A DNA stretch of 64,000 bases from Clostridium_AM tanneri (GCF_033659955.1 NZ_JARUJP010000001.1:1-64000); one strand, 5' to 3'; counted from the stretch's first letter, positions 44,315-54,223 are shown. Notes: generated by a model from the sequence alone, not told the origin. Translations and numbers: made by a program.

Positions 44315-46019
44315 AGGAAATATCCTGTTTTAATTGAATTTTTTTTGTATCAGCCATTTTTATAAGTTCTTTAGCATGTTCAAGGGTAAGCTTTGTAACT
44401 TGAGAACCTCCAATCATTCTAGCTATCTCATATTCCTTTTCCTCTTCATTCATTTTTCTTACTCTAGTGTAAGTTTTTTCATCCTTTATCTCTTTTGAAA
44501 CCCAATAATGCATATCAGATATACATGCAATTTGTGGGAGATGTGTAACACAAAATACCTGATGCTTTTTGGATATAGAGTACATTTTCTCTGCTACACA
44601 TTGTGCAATTCTTCCACTTATTCCAGTATCTATTTCGTCAAATATGACAGAAGGAATCTGATCCTTGTCTACGAAGACAGTTTTTAGTGCCAGCATTATT
44701 CTAGATAGTTCTCCACCAGATACAACCTTTTCAAGAGACTTTAATGGTTCACCAGGGTTTGTAGATATTGTAAACTGTACCTTATCCATACCATTAGTGT
44801 TAAACTTATCCTCCATATCTACAAGAATTTTAAATACACTTTTTTCTAACCCTACAAAATCCAATTCGTGCTTTATTTTTACTTCTAAGTTTTCTGCTAT
44901 GCAGCTTCTCTCTTTATGGAGCTCATAACCTATAACCTTTAAATCGTCTTTCAGCCTATTCTGCTCTCTTTTTAGTTCTTCGATAATTTCACTGCTATTT
45001 ATTAATTCTTCATATTGATTCTTAATATTATCTCTATATTGAAGAATTTCTCGTACATTCTTTCCATATTTCTTTTTAAACCCATTTATTTGATATATTC
45101 TACTATTTATATATTCTAACTCATTCTCATCATAGTATATATTTTCTTTTATACTTCTGATCTGTTCTATACTTCCCTCTATATTATAATAAGCATCTTG
45201 AAGAGAATTGCATATATCTTTAACCTTTGGAAAACTACTTTCTAATGAAGAAAGTTCCTTAATAACAGTTCCCAAACTGTCATATATAGATTGAGAATTA
45301 TCAGTACCATTATATAAAGCTGAATAGCACACATTTAGTGTTTTATTTATCCTTTCTGCATTAGAAAGGACTTTATATTTTTCTTCTAACTCTTCCTCTT
45401 CATTTGCTTTTAAGTTGGCAGCATTTATTTCATCTATTTGATATTTGAGAAAGTCTATAAGTTTTTCTCTTTCTCCATCTTTACCAGTCAGCTCAAAAAT
45501 CTTATTCTTTACTGTGTTCAGCTTATTATATATTTCTCTATAATTTTCTAATATGCTTTTAATTCTGTTTTCTCCATAATTATCAATGTAGGAAATATGA
45601 TTTTCAGGAGCTAATAAGTTCTGATTTTCATGCTGACCATGGATGTCTAATAAAGTGCCACTTATTGTCTTAAGAGCTGATAACAAAATAGATTTTCCGT
45701 TAACCTTTGTTATACTCTTACCAGTTTGAAAGGTTTCCCTGCTTATTATAACCAAATCCTCTGCCTCTATATCTAATTCCTTAAGCATTTCATAAGTTTT
45801 AGAGTTTTCTAGTGAAAAAATAGCTTCAACAAAAGTTTTATTCTCTCCTGTTCTAATTAAATCTTTATTGAACTTGCTGCCAAGCACATAATTTACAGCA
45901 TCTATTAATATCGACTTACCAGAGCCAGTTTCACCAGAAAGCACATTAAAGCCATTTTCAAAAGATATAGTTAAATTCTCTATCAACGCAAAGTTTCTTA
46001 TGTTTAATTGAAGAAGCAT
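44313..46019 (-). CDS. recN: DNA repair protein RecN
   Basis: Start ATG at 46019 (AGGAGG 9 nt upstream) gives 568 residues beginning MLLQLNIRNFALIENL. SMC-like ATPase with Walker A GETGSGKS (~residue 33), a long central coiled coil (~150-380), signature VVSGGELSRIMLAL and Walker B VIFDEIDTGISG. It acts in double-strand break repair. The start lies just inside the argR stop region (argR stop at 46033), in an operon with argR and nadK. Confidence 0.97.
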   Translation of the reverse strand: MLLQLNIRNFALIENLTISFENGFNVLSGETGSGKSILIDAVNYVLGSKFNKDLIRTGENKTFVEAIFSLENSKTYEMLKELDIEAEDLVIISRETFQTGKSITKVNGKSILLSALKTISGTLLDIHGQHENQNLLAPENHISYIDNYGENRIKSILENYREIYNKLNTVKNKIFELTGKDGEREKLIDFLKYQIDEINAANLKANEEEELEEKYKVLSNAERINKTLNVCYSALYNGTDNSQSIYDSLGTVIKELSSLESSFPKVKDICNSLQDAYYNIEGSIEQIRSIKENIYYDENELEYINSRIYQINGFKKKYGKNVREILQYRDNIKNQYEELINSSEIIEELKREQNRLKDDLKVIGYELHKERSCIAENLEVKIKHELDFVGLEKSVFKILVDMEDKFNTNGMDKVQFTISTNPGEPLKSLEKVVSGGELSRIMLALKTVFVDKDQIPSVIFDEIDTGISGRIAQCVAEKMYSISKKHQVFCVTHLPQIACISDMHYWVSKEIKDEKTYTRVRKMNEEEKEYEIARMIGGSQVTKLTLEHAKELIKMADTKKIQLKQDIS

Positions 46020-46032
46020 GAATAAAAGCCTC

Positions 46033-46485
46033 CTACTGTGCAATCATTTTTTTCATCTTTTGGCTTATTGTTTGAGCCTTTTCGTTGTCCCTTGCAAGTA
46101 CAAAAATAGTATTATCTCCTGCTATGGTACCTGCTATTCCTTCAAAATTTAAAGAATCAATAGCCTCTGCTGCTGCAGAAGCGGAACCAGATATAGTTTT
46201 TAAAATGACGAACTTGTCAACACTCTCAACAGCAATAACTGTTTGAGAGAAAATGTTTACTAGCTTGTTTGATAAAAAGTTTTCAGTATGCATAATAGTT
46301 GCATATTTATATTTACCGCTATCTGACAAAACCTTTATAAGTTTTAATTCTTTTATGTCCCTAGATACAGTTGCTTGAGTAACATTCATACCGCTGCTTC
46401 TCAATTCTTCTGCAAGTTCCTCCTGAGTTTCTATATCCTTGGAATTTATTAATTCAAGTATTTTAGCGTGTCTTGTTACTTTCAT
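46033..46485 (-). CDS. argR: Arginine repressor
   Basis: ATG at 46485 (AAGGTG upstream) gives 150 residues. The N-terminal winged helix has TQEELAEELRSSGMNVTQAT and VSRDIKELKL. The C-terminal hexamerisation and arginine-binding core has GIAGTIAGDNTIFVLARD. The family motif is usually GTIAGDDT; here the second Asp is Asn. It controls arginine metabolism genes. Its place before recN is conserved in Firmicutes (ahrC-recN). Confidence 0.95.
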   Translation of the reverse strand: MKVTRHAKILELINSKDIETQEELAEELRSSGMNVTQATVSRDIKELKLIKVLSDSGKYKYATIMHTENFLSNKLVNIFSQTVIAVESVDKFVILKTISGSASAAAEAIDSLNFEGIAGTIAGDNTIFVLARDNEKAQTISQKMKKMIAQ

Positions 46486-47335
46486 ATATTTCACCTTCAC
46501 ATTCCTTTGCTCTATAGGTAATTTTCTTTCTTAAAGTAGTAAAGTAATCATTACTTTCAAACTTTACTAATTTACATGTATAATTGGATCTACATATATC
46601 AATTGTTTTTGTGCTATCAGTTTCTATCCACTCTTGACCATCTACAGATAAAAAAACACTTTCGTTATCTCTTCTAACTCTAACAGATATCTTGCTGTTA
46701 CCGCCAAGTACTATAGTTCTTGATGCCAGAGATTGTGAGTACATTGGTGTTAAAGCAATTGTATCCAATTCTGGATGTATTATTGGTCCTCCAGCAGCTA
46801 AGTTATATGCAGTAGATCCTGTAGACGTACATACAATAATTCCATCTGCATTAAAGGTATTATAATACTTGTCATTAACAAAGACTTCATATTTTTGTAT
46901 TCTAGAAGAAAGTGCTTTATATAACACTACATCATTTAGTCCACTATAAGTTTTTAATTTTCCATCTTCCTTATAGCTACATTCTAACATTGTTCTCTCT
47001 TCAATTACATAATCATTTTCAAAGAGACTTTTAATAGCAGAACCAATATCTAAACCATCAACCTGAGCTAAAAAACCTAAATGACCTATATTTATTCCTA
47101 AAATCGGAATACCTATCTTGTAGATATGTTTTAAAGTACTTAAAATAGTTCCATCCCCACCAAGTACAATGATTACGTCTAAACTTTTTTCTTCTAACTC
47201 TTCTAATCCATTACCATCCTCATAAACCCTGATATTAATATTGTTATTTTGATTTATAATAGCTTCTTTTATTAAATGCAACATTTCCCTATTAGGGTCT
47301 TTTGTTGTATTTACATTAATACCTATATTTCTCAT
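46463..47335 (-). CDS. nadK: NAD kinase
   Basis: 290 residues. It phosphorylates NAD to NADP. Marks: VLGGDGTILSTLKH (GGDG motif, ~residue 57), LGINIGHLGFLAQ, CTSTGSTAYNLAAGGPIIHP and LFD-type C-terminal SVDGQEW. The 3' end overlaps the argR start region by about 20 nt and the 5' end overlaps tlyA by 4 nt, so it sits firmly inside the tlyA-argR-recN operon. In Bacillus this slot is empty. Confidence 0.96.
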   Translation of the reverse strand: MRNIGINVNTTKDPNREMLHLIKEAIINQNNNINIRVYEDGNGLEELEEKSLDVIIVLGGDGTILSTLKHIYKIGIPILGINIGHLGFLAQVDGLDIGSAIKSLFENDYVIEERTMLECSYKEDGKLKTYSGLNDVVLYKALSSRIQKYEVFVNDKYYNTFNADGIIVCTSTGSTAYNLAAGGPIIHPELDTIALTPMYSQSLASRTIVLGGNSKISVRVRRDNESVFLSVDGQEWIETDSTKTIDICRSNYTCKLVKFESNDYFTTLRKKITYRAKECEGEIYESNKTR

Positions 47336-48156
47336 AGTGCCTCCCCATTAAGCTCCTTATGCGCTAAGTTAACTATATCATCAATATATTTATCATCTAC
47401 TGTTTCCTTATAGTCTCTTTCCTTAGTAAAGTAAATTAGGTATTCCATGTTTCCTTCCGGTCCTTTTATAGGTGAATAGTCTAAATCAATTATTCTTAAA
47501 CCACTTTCTCTAATAAAATCTACAATTCCGCATATTACCTCTTTGTGAGTAGATTTTTCTCTCACAACACCTTTTTTTCCTACTTTTTCTCTTCCTGCTT
47601 CAAATTGAGGTTTAATTAAAGCCATTATTCTTCCCTCTTCATTAAGCAAGTTAATAACAGCAGGAACCACTTTTTTTAAGGATATAAAAGATACATCTAT
47701 ACTTGCAAAATCCGCCGCTTCTCCTATATCCTCTGGTGTTACATATCTTATATTTGTTCTTTCCATACATACTACTCGAGGATCTATTCTAAGCTTCCAT
47801 GCAAACTGACCATATCCAACATCTATAGAAAAAACCTTTTTGGCACCATTTTGCAACATACAGTCTGTAAATCCTCCTGTAGATGCACCTATATCCATAC
47901 AAGTTTTATTCTGCAAATCTATATCAAAACTTTTTACAGCTTTTTCAAGCTTTAATCCTCCCCTACTTACGAAGGGCAGTTCCTCACCTCTGAACTCAAT
48001 ATTAGCGCTTTCTTTTACCTTTTCCCCACATTTATCAAATCTTTGCCCATCAATGAATATCTCACCGGCCATAATACTTGCTCGGGCCCTTTCTCGGGAA
48101 GTAAATATACCCTTTTTAACTAATAAAATATCCAGTCTTTCTTTTATTTCTGACAT
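47332..48156 (-). CDS. tlyA: TlyA-family rRNA 2'-O-methyltransferase
   Basis: ATG at 48156 (AAGGAG 7 nt upstream) gives 274 residues. The N-terminal S4 RNA-binding domain is RLDILLVKKGIFTSRERARA. The FtsJ-like methyltransferase domain has the SAM site CMDIGASTGGFTDCML (~residues 85-100), SIDVSFISLKKV and ALIKPQFEAG. It methylates 16S/23S rRNA; older annotations call it hemolysin A. It lies between dxs and nadK with tight spacing. Confidence 0.94.
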   Translation of the reverse strand: MSEIKERLDILLVKKGIFTSRERARASIMAGEIFIDGQRFDKCGEKVKESANIEFRGEELPFVSRGGLKLEKAVKSFDIDLQNKTCMDIGASTGGFTDCMLQNGAKKVFSIDVGYGQFAWKLRIDPRVVCMERTNIRYVTPEDIGEAADFASIDVSFISLKKVVPAVINLLNEEGRIMALIKPQFEAGREKVGKKGVVREKSTHKEVICGIVDFIRESGLRIIDLDYSPIKGPEGNMEYLIYFTKERDYKETVDDKYIDDIVNLAHKELNGEAL

Positions 48157-48174
48157 AGTAAACTCCTTCACACC

Positions 48175-50037
48175 CTAAACTATTTTCAATATACTTTTTA
48201 CAATTCCTTCAGTATCCAATCCATGCAGCTTATACAAGATATCTGGTTTTCCATGAGGTATAAATTCATCCCTAAATCCAAGATTTAAAACTTTAACCTT
48301 ACTATTTAAAGTATTTACAAACTCAAGTACGTAAGAACCTAGCCCACCTCTAATTACGTTATCCTCTATAGTTACTATGTTAACGCCTTCTTCTACCAAA
48401 TCTTCTAGTAATCTTTTATCCAAAGGTTTTATAAAACAAGCGTTTATAACCCTAACACTTATTCCTTCCTTCTCAAGCCTTTCTTTAACTAAAACTGCAT
48501 GTTGAACCATCTTTCCCTGTGCAACTAAAGCTATCTGCCCCTTATTATACAACGTTTCCCAGGTACCCAATTTAAAATTCTTTAATGGTTCTAAAGAAGC
48601 CCCTAAGTTATCTCCACCTCTTGGATATCTTATAGCTATAGGATAGTCTTGTTCCATTGACCATCTTAGCATAGTTTTAAGTTCTGGAATACACTTTGGA
48701 GACATAACAGTCATATTAGGCATATGTGTTAAATACGACAGGTCAAAGACTCCTTGATGTGTTTCACCATCATCTCCAACAATGCCAGCTCTATCAATAG
48801 CAAATATAACCGGCAACTTTTGTATACAAATATCATGTAAAATTTGATCGTAAGCCCTTTGAAGAAAAGTAGAGTATACTGCAAATACAGGTTTTAGTCC
48901 TTCTCGCGACATACCTGCTGCTAAAGTTACAGCATGCTGTTCTGCAATTCCAACATCGAAAAATCTATCAGGATATTTTTGTGAAAAGTTCTTAAGACCA
49001 GTACCATCTCGCATAGCTGCTGTTATAGCTACTACATTTTTCTTATTCTCCGAAATACTGACTAATTCGTCTCCAAAGGCCTTTGAATAAGTATCACTGG
49101 AGGTAACACATAATTCTCCACTATTACAATAAAAAGGTCCTATGCCGTGAAACTTTCCTGGATTTTTTTCTGCAAATTCATAACCTTTTCCTTTTCTGGT
49201 TATTACATGTATAATAACAGGCTCATCAATATTTTTAGCCTTAGATAATACTTCTGTTACCTCTTTTATATTATGTCCGTCGATTGGTCCAAGATATTTT
49301 AGTCCCATATCCTCAAAAAACATTCCCGGTACTACCATCTGCTTTATACCATTCTTTATTCTTTCAAGATATTTCGCTACACCTTTACCAATGTTAGGGA
49401 TCTTTTTCAAAGCATATTCTATTTCTTCTTTTAACCTATTGTACTTAGGATCTACCCTTAACTTGCTTAAGTAACTAGATACTCCTCCAACATTTTTACC
49501 AATAGACATCTGGTTATCATTTAATATTATTATCAGTTTTGTCTTTCTATATCCTACATCATTTAACGCCTCTAAAGCCATGCCTCCTGTTAGAGCTCCA
49601 TCTCCTATTACTGCTACTACATCGTAGTTTTCATTCTTTAAGTCTCTAGCTCTTGCCATACCGAGAGCCGCAGAAATAGAAGTACTGCTGTGACCGGTTT
49701 CAAAAAAATCGTAATCACTTTCACATCTTTTGGGAAATCCACTAATACCGCCAAATTGTCTTAAGCCTTCAAACTTATCTTTTCTCCCTGTAAGTATCTT
49801 ATGAATATAAGCTTGATGGCCTACATCCCATATAAGTTTATCTTTATTTAAATCAAAAACATTAAATAAGCTTAAGGTAAGTTCTACTACCCCAAGGTTA
49901 GAAGCTAGGTGTCCCCCTGTTCTAGAAACCTTGTCTATTAAAAATGACCTTATTTCGTCCGCTAACTGCTTCTGCTCATCTAATGACATACTTTTTATAT
50001 CATTAATATCCTTATAATTATCTAGTAAATTAGACAT
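48175..50037 (-). CDS. dxs: 1-deoxy-D-xylulose-5-phosphate synthase
   Basis: ATG at 50037 is preferred (AAAGGAT 8 nt upstream) over ATG at 50043. The 620-residue TPP enzyme is the first step of the MEP isoprenoid pathway, combining pyruvate and glyceraldehyde 3-phosphate. Marks: GHLASNLGVVELTLSLFNVF, TPP motif GDGALTGGMALEALNDVG, FEDMGLKYLGPIDGHN, and the transketolase domain FDVGIAEQHAVTLAAGM and DRAGIVGDDGETHQG. It is co-transcribed with ispA, which supplies the next prenyl chain step. Confidence 0.97.
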   Translation of the reverse strand: MSNLLDNYKDINDIKSMSLDEQKQLADEIRSFLIDKVSRTGGHLASNLGVVELTLSLFNVFDLNKDKLIWDVGHQAYIHKILTGRKDKFEGLRQFGGISGFPKRCESDYDFFETGHSSTSISAALGMARARDLKNENYDVVAVIGDGALTGGMALEALNDVGYRKTKLIIILNDNQMSIGKNVGGVSSYLSKLRVDPKYNRLKEEIEYALKKIPNIGKGVAKYLERIKNGIKQMVVPGMFFEDMGLKYLGPIDGHNIKEVTEVLSKAKNIDEPVIIHVITRKGKGYEFAEKNPGKFHGIGPFYCNSGELCVTSSDTYSKAFGDELVSISENKKNVVAITAAMRDGTGLKNFSQKYPDRFFDVGIAEQHAVTLAAGMSREGLKPVFAVYSTFLQRAYDQILHDICIQKLPVIFAIDRAGIVGDDGETHQGVFDLSYLTHMPNMTVMSPKCIPELKTMLRWSMEQDYPIAIRYPRGGDNLGASLEPLKNFKLGTWETLYNKGQIALVAQGKMVQHAVLVKERLEKEGISVRVINACFIKPLDKRLLEDLVEEGVNIVTIEDNVIRGGLGSYVLEFVNTLNSKVKVLNLGFRDEFIPHGKPDILYKLHGLDTEGIVKSILKIV

Positions 50038-50067
50038 TTTCATCTATCCTTTTTAAATAAAATTCAA

Positions 50068-50955
50068 CTACTTTTCTCTATTTAATAAAAAAAGTGTTAA
50101 GTCTTTTAGTTTGACAGTATCACCACTTAATTTATCTAACACCTCTAAGCATTCTCCTGTAAGGGAATTACACATTTCTATACACTTATTTAAGCCATAA
50201 ACAGTTATAAATGTAGTCTTGTTATTATCTATGTCACTTTTAGCCTTTTTACCTAGAATCTCTGTTTCCCCGACAATATCTAAAATATCATCTTTTATCT
50301 GAAAAGCCAAACCAAGTTTTTGGCCAAAATAGTCTAAATCCTTTAATTCTCTTTTACTTGCTCCACCTAATATTGCTCCAGCTAATATGGAAGCCTTTAT
50401 CAAAGCTCCTGTCTTTTTACTATGCATATAATAAAGCTGATCCACTGATATTTTTGTATTTTCACTTAGGATGTCAACTACTTGACCTCCTATCATTCCC
50501 TCTACTCCAGCACTTTCTGAAATTATTCTACACATATCAATTTCTCTTCTGCCTTTATCTAGACAGTACATAAACATAATATTCATTGCTTCATTTAGAA
50601 GACCGTCTCCTGAAAGAACCGCTATAGCATCACCAAAAACCTTATGATTAGTAGGCCTTCCTCTTCTTAAATCATCATTGTCCATACAAGGTAAATCATC
50701 ATGTATCAGCGAATAAGTATGAATCATCTCAATTGCCCCTGATATCGGTAGAACTTCTCTATAATCTTCTTTATACAACATGTATGTTAACATAAAAAGT
50801 AACGGTCTTATTCTTTTTCCACCAGCATTTATACTGTATGCCATAGATTCATAGAGTTTTTTATTATAAGAGCCTTTCTCTTCGAAGTATTTTCCAAGCC
50901 AGTTGTCAATTTCACTTCTTAAGGTTTCAACTGTGATTTGATTTTCTATCCCCAT
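50068..50955 (-). CDS. ispA: Polyprenyl (farnesyl) diphosphate synthase
   Basis: Start ATG at 50955 is chosen (GGAG 9 nt upstream; ATG at 50970 also possible). 295 residues. First Asp-rich motif HDDLPCMDNDDLRRGRPTNH (~residue 80); second AFQIKDDILDIVGE (~residue 222). GGKRIRPLLFML is typical of IPP binding. It condenses IPP and DMAPP into short prenyl diphosphates. It lies between xseB (20 nt) and dxs (30 nt). Confidence 0.95.
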   Translation of the reverse strand: MGIENQITVETLRSEIDNWLGKYFEEKGSYNKKLYESMAYSINAGGKRIRPLLFMLTYMLYKEDYREVLPISGAIEMIHTYSLIHDDLPCMDNDDLRRGRPTNHKVFGDAIAVLSGDGLLNEAMNIMFMYCLDKGRREIDMCRIISESAGVEGMIGGQVVDILSENTKISVDQLYYMHSKKTGALIKASILAGAILGGASKRELKDLDYFGQKLGLAFQIKDDILDIVGETEILGKKAKSDIDNNKTTFITVYGLNKCIEMCNSLTGECLEVLDKLSGDTVKLKDLTLFLLNREK

Positions 50956-50975
50956 ATTATATTTCTCCATTCTTA

Positions 50976-51194
50976 CTAGCTTTCTAACTGAAAATCCTTT
51001 TGTCCTTCTTCAGTGAGCAATTTTATCTTTCCTTCAGCCTCATTTAAAGTCTTGTAAAGCTTATTGCATAGCTTTATACCTTCCTCGTATTTCTTCATAC
51101 TCTCCTCTAAAGAAAGTTCCTTACTATCCATAACAGCTACAATTTCTTCAAGCTTTTCCATCATACTTTCATAAGACTCGCTTTTTCTGGCCAA
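50976..51194 (-). CDS. xseB: Exodeoxyribonuclease VII small subunit
   Basis: 72 residues, the usual size. The XseB helical hairpin shows YESMMEKLEEIVAVMDSKEL and SLEESMKKYEEGIKLCNKLY. It pairs with XseA, encoded 12 nt upstream, to form the single-strand exonuclease. RBS AGGAGT precedes the ATG at 51194. Confidence 0.95.
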   Translation of the reverse strand: MARKSESYESMMEKLEEIVAVMDSKELSLEESMKKYEEGIKLCNKLYKTLNEAEGKIKLLTEEGQKDFQLES

Positions 51195-51206
51195 AATATC
51201 ACTCCT

Positions 51207-52415
51207 TTATACCACTTCATTAATCTCTTCTAACCTTAATTCTGCCTCTCCGTCCTTTAATATTATTTTAATGCTATCAGCTTCTTTTAGTGCATGAATT
51301 TCACTTATGATATTTTTATGCTTATCCTCAATTATCGCATATCCTTTATTTAAAATATTTAAGGGATTATTTGCTGAAAGTAATGCATTAACTCTGATAA
51401 GTCTTTCTTTCTCTTTTTCCAACTTGCCTCTTGTCTTTAAATTTATTAACTCTCTAAGTCTATCAATACTGTTATACTGATTTACAATATATGCAGTAGG
51501 ACTGTTTATCTCTAGGCTATGTCTTAACATGTCAATTTCAGATTTTTTTTCTGCTAGCTTTCTACTTACATAACCACTCATATTGTTTTTATAAAATAGG
51601 ATTTTATCCTTTAACTGACTAAGGCTGAACACTGCAATTTCTGCAGCCTGAGAAGGAGTAGCTGCTCTTCTGTCACTTACAAAATCTACTATTGTATAAT
51701 CAATTTCATGTCCGACTCCTGTTATTATTGGCTTTTTAGAATTATAAACAGCATATGCTAACTCTTCATCATTGAAACACCAAAGTTCCTCAATTGAACC
51801 TCCGCCTCTTGCCAATATAATAAGATCTATATCCTCTATTTTATTCAATACTTCTATACCCTTTATTATATCTTTACTAGCGTTAATTCCTTGAACTAAT
51901 GCTGGATACACCACCATCTCCACACTTTTGTTTCTTGTTTTTGTAACATTAATTATATCTTTGATTGCTGCACCAGTTGGTGATGTTATAACTCCTATTT
52001 TTTGTACATATTTAGGTATAGCTTTCTTATGTTCATCTTTAAATAAACCTTCCAATTCAAGTCGATTTTTCAGCTTTTCAAAGGCTATATAAAGCTCTCC
52101 TATACCTTCTAATTCCATTTTATCGCAATAGAATTGATAGGCTCCTTCTTTCTCATAAAGAGAAACTCGTCCTTTAACTATAACCTTCATTCCATTCTCT
52201 GGAAGGAAGGTTAAGTTTCTAGAATTTCCTTTAAACATTATACAATTTATCTTGCTATTTTCATCTTTTAATGAAAAATACATATGTCCACTACTGTGAA
52301 GTTTAAAATTTGATATTTCGCCTTTTATGCTAGAATTAGATAATATGAAATCATTATCTAATACTTTTTTTATGTACTTATTTATTTCAGATATGGTTAA
52401 AGTTTTAATATACAT
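51207..52415 (-). CDS. xseA: Exodeoxyribonuclease VII large subunit
   Basis: 402 residues. The N-terminal OB fold starts LTISEINKYIKKVLDND and continues with GEISNFKLHSSGHMYFSLKD. The catalytic domain shows IGVITSPTGAAIKDI, LARGGGSIEELWCFNDEELA and GVGHEIDYTIVDFVSDRRA with TPSQAAE. A coiled-coil region precedes the C-terminal LNKGYAII. It degrades single-stranded DNA in both directions with XseB. It follows nusB; the folD gene found between them in Bacillus is absent. Confidence 0.96.
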   Translation of the reverse strand: MYIKTLTISEINKYIKKVLDNDFILSNSSIKGEISNFKLHSSGHMYFSLKDENSKINCIMFKGNSRNLTFLPENGMKVIVKGRVSLYEKEGAYQFYCDKMELEGIGELYIAFEKLKNRLELEGLFKDEHKKAIPKYVQKIGVITSPTGAAIKDIINVTKTRNKSVEMVVYPALVQGINASKDIIKGIEVLNKIEDIDLIILARGGGSIEELWCFNDEELAYAVYNSKKPIITGVGHEIDYTIVDFVSDRRAATPSQAAEIAVFSLSQLKDKILFYKNNMSGYVSRKLAEKKSEIDMLRHSLEINSPTAYIVNQYNSIDRLRELINLKTRGKLEKEKERLIRVNALLSANNPLNILNKGYAIIEDKHKNIISEIHALKEADSIKIILKDGEAELRLEEINEVV

Positions 52416-52449
52416 ATCATTTCTACCTTCTTAATATTTATGTATAACT

Positions 52450-52920
52450 TTACTTATTCTTTATCATACTTCCTAAAACTCCGTTTATAAAAGAAGCTGA
52501 CTTATCTGCAGAATACTTCTTTGCTAACTCAATAGCCTCATTTATAGATACATTTTCTGGAATAGTTTCTTCATATATAAATTCATATGTACATACTCTT
52601 AATATAGTAAGATCAACCTTAGATATTCTATTTAACTTCCAATTTTTAAGATGGTTTTCTATTTGCTTATCTATGGCTTCTCTATTTTCCTGAACTCCCT
52701 TAAGAACTCTTACGACGTATTCCATATCTACCTCTGCCAAATCAATATCTTCAGGGTTAGATTCTTTCTTTAAAGGTAGTCCAGTCTCTTCATCGAAATC
52801 TTCTCTATCTGCTTCGATATTTTCCTTTAAGTTAGATATAGCATCCTTAAAGTCTTCCTTATTTATTGTGATTTGAAATAACAGTTTCATAGCTAATTCT
52901 CTTGATTTTCTTCTGTTCAT
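52450..52920 (-). CDS. nusB: Transcription antitermination factor NusB
   Basis: 156 residues. Start NRRKSRELAMKLLFQITINK, then a helical domain ending NEAIELAKKYSADKSASFIN-GVLGSM, the NusB signature. A 25-residue charged insertion (REDFDEETGLPLKKESNPED, ~residues 38-57) makes it slightly longer than usual, as in several clostridia. It binds boxA RNA with NusE in rRNA antitermination. RBS GGAGG. Confidence 0.95.
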   Translation of the reverse strand: MNRRKSRELAMKLLFQITINKEDFKDAISNLKENIEADREDFDEETGLPLKKESNPEDIDLAEVDMEYVVRVLKGVQENREAIDKQIENHLKNWKLNRISKVDLTILRVCTYEFIYEETIPENVSINEAIELAKKYSADKSASFINGVLGSMIKNK

Positions 52921-53030
52921 TTTTTCCTCCTACTTGGCTAAGTATTCTTCTATAATTAATTATTGTCATTTTAGATATAATTATACTTTAAACTATTACA
53001 CTAGTTCAAGTTTAACTGTGGACAAGGAAA

Positions 53031-53054
53031 CACCCTCTGAATACAGAGGGTGTA
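53031..53054 (-). terminator. Hairpin after the Asp23 gene
   Basis: A perfect 10-bp stem ACACCCTCTG/CAGAGGGTGT with a 4-nt loop, 4 nt past the stop, followed on the minus strand by TTTCCTT. The downstream nusB may therefore be partly uncoupled. Confidence 0.75.
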
Positions 53055-53058
53055 AATA

Positions 53059-53451
53059 TTACTCTTCAATATCTTCCATAGTACCATCCGCTTTAGGAAT
53101 CATAACATTTTGCACATGTATGTTTACTGCTGAAACGTTAAGTCCTGTCATTGATTCAACAGCTTTCTTTACGTTTTCCTGTACCTCTACGGCTACTTCA
53201 GGAATCCTTACTCCATAATCTACAACAACATATAAATCAATAGCAGCACTATTCTCTCCTACGCTTACCTTAACTCCTTTTGATAAGTTTTTCTTGCCAG
53301 TGAGTATTTGAGTTATGCCGCCAACTAAGCTAGCACTCATTCCAACTATACCTTTAACTTCTGTAGTAGCAAGACCTGCAATCACTCCCACTACTTCGTC
53401 GGATATCTTTACAATACCCATGTCAATTTCATTCCTAATATTTTCTTCCAT
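53059..53451 (-). CDS. Asp23/Gls24 family envelope stress protein
   Basis: 130 residues (YqhY-like). Marks: GIVKISDEVVGVIAGLATTE-VKGIVGM, AIDLYVVVDYGVRIPEVAVE and VQENVKKAVESMTGLNVSAV followed by NIHVQNV. It sits ahead of nusB as in Bacillus, where yqhY follows accBC and is tied to fatty acid synthesis control; accBC is absent here. RBS GGGGG precedes the ATG. Confidence 0.93.
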   Translation of the reverse strand: MEENIRNEIDMGIVKISDEVVGVIAGLATTEVKGIVGMSASLVGGITQILTGKKNLSKGVKVSVGENSAAIDLYVVVDYGVRIPEVAVEVQENVKKAVESMTGLNVSAVNIHVQNVMIPKADGTMEDIEE

Positions 53452-53633
53452 TTTTATACCCCCTAGGTTTTGACATTATTCAAAAGGTAATCTTGTCTAT
53501 ATTATACCAAATAGATATTTCTTTTACAAACAAAATGTCCTTATTATTAATCTTATTATAGAATATTGCCCTGTTTTTATTGTAATATACATTTTCTAAA
53601 CTTTTCAATATTTAAATTCTCCTATACAAAATA

Positions 53634-53687
53634 ACAAGTTCTCCCTATCCTAATTCATTAATATGCTTTAAGGTAGGGAGAACTTGT
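53634..53687 (-). terminator. Terminator of the spoIIIA operon
   Basis: A 16-bp stem ACAAGTTCTCCCTATC with GGTAGGGAGAACTTGT (one wobble) and a 22-nt loop, downstream of spoIIIAH. Confidence 0.8.
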
Positions 53688-53713
53688 ACATATGTTCAAT
53701 CTAATTATTTATT

Positions 53714-54223
53714 TTACTGTTTTGTTTCAATCTCAACTTCCTGTGTCTTAGCTATTCCTATAACTACATTTTTTATTTCTCTTGTTTCTTTGTCTGTAAG
53801 CTTGTCTTTACCTTTAACTATCACTCTTACTTTATTATCTTCTATAGAACAAATAGCATCTTCATATCCTTTACTCTTTAAAGTTGCTTCTATCTTTGAT
53901 TCATAGTTAGTATTCATTGCCAATTCAGTATACTTTTTAGCAGCTTCATCTCTGTTCTCTTTAGAAACATTTTTATCATCAATCAAAGTTTTTAGAGTTT
54001 GTAATGTTTGTGCACTTTTCTGGTCACGTGTTAACTTAGCTTCATCAAAGAACTGAGACTTACTGCTTTTCTTATCGTTGTTGTTAAAAGATACAGTACT
54101 ACTTCCTGTTCCTGTTTCCCCTCCATTTACATACAATGGACTATTTAATTTTGTTGCAAGCACCCCCGCACAAACAATAAGAGCTAATAGTGTACAAATA
54201 ATCACAGCTTGTTTCTTATTCAT
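53714..54223 (-). CDS. spoIIIAH: Stage III sporulation protein AH
   Basis: 169 residues. N-terminal helix (AVIICTLLALIVCAGVLATK), then a polar linker and a YscJ/FliF-like ring domain from ~residue 75 (EAKLTRDQKSAQTLQTLKTL). Exposed on the mother-cell side, it binds forespore SpoIIQ and forms the channel ring in Bacillus. Last gene of the operon. Confidence 0.92.
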   Translation of the reverse strand: MNKKQAVIICTLLALIVCAGVLATKLNSPLYVNGGETGTGSSTVSFNNNDKKSSKSQFFDEAKLTRDQKSAQTLQTLKTLIDDKNVSKENRDEAAKKYTELAMNTNYESKIEATLKSKGYEDAICSIEDNKVRVIVKGKDKLTDKETREIKNVVIGIAKTQEVEIETKQ

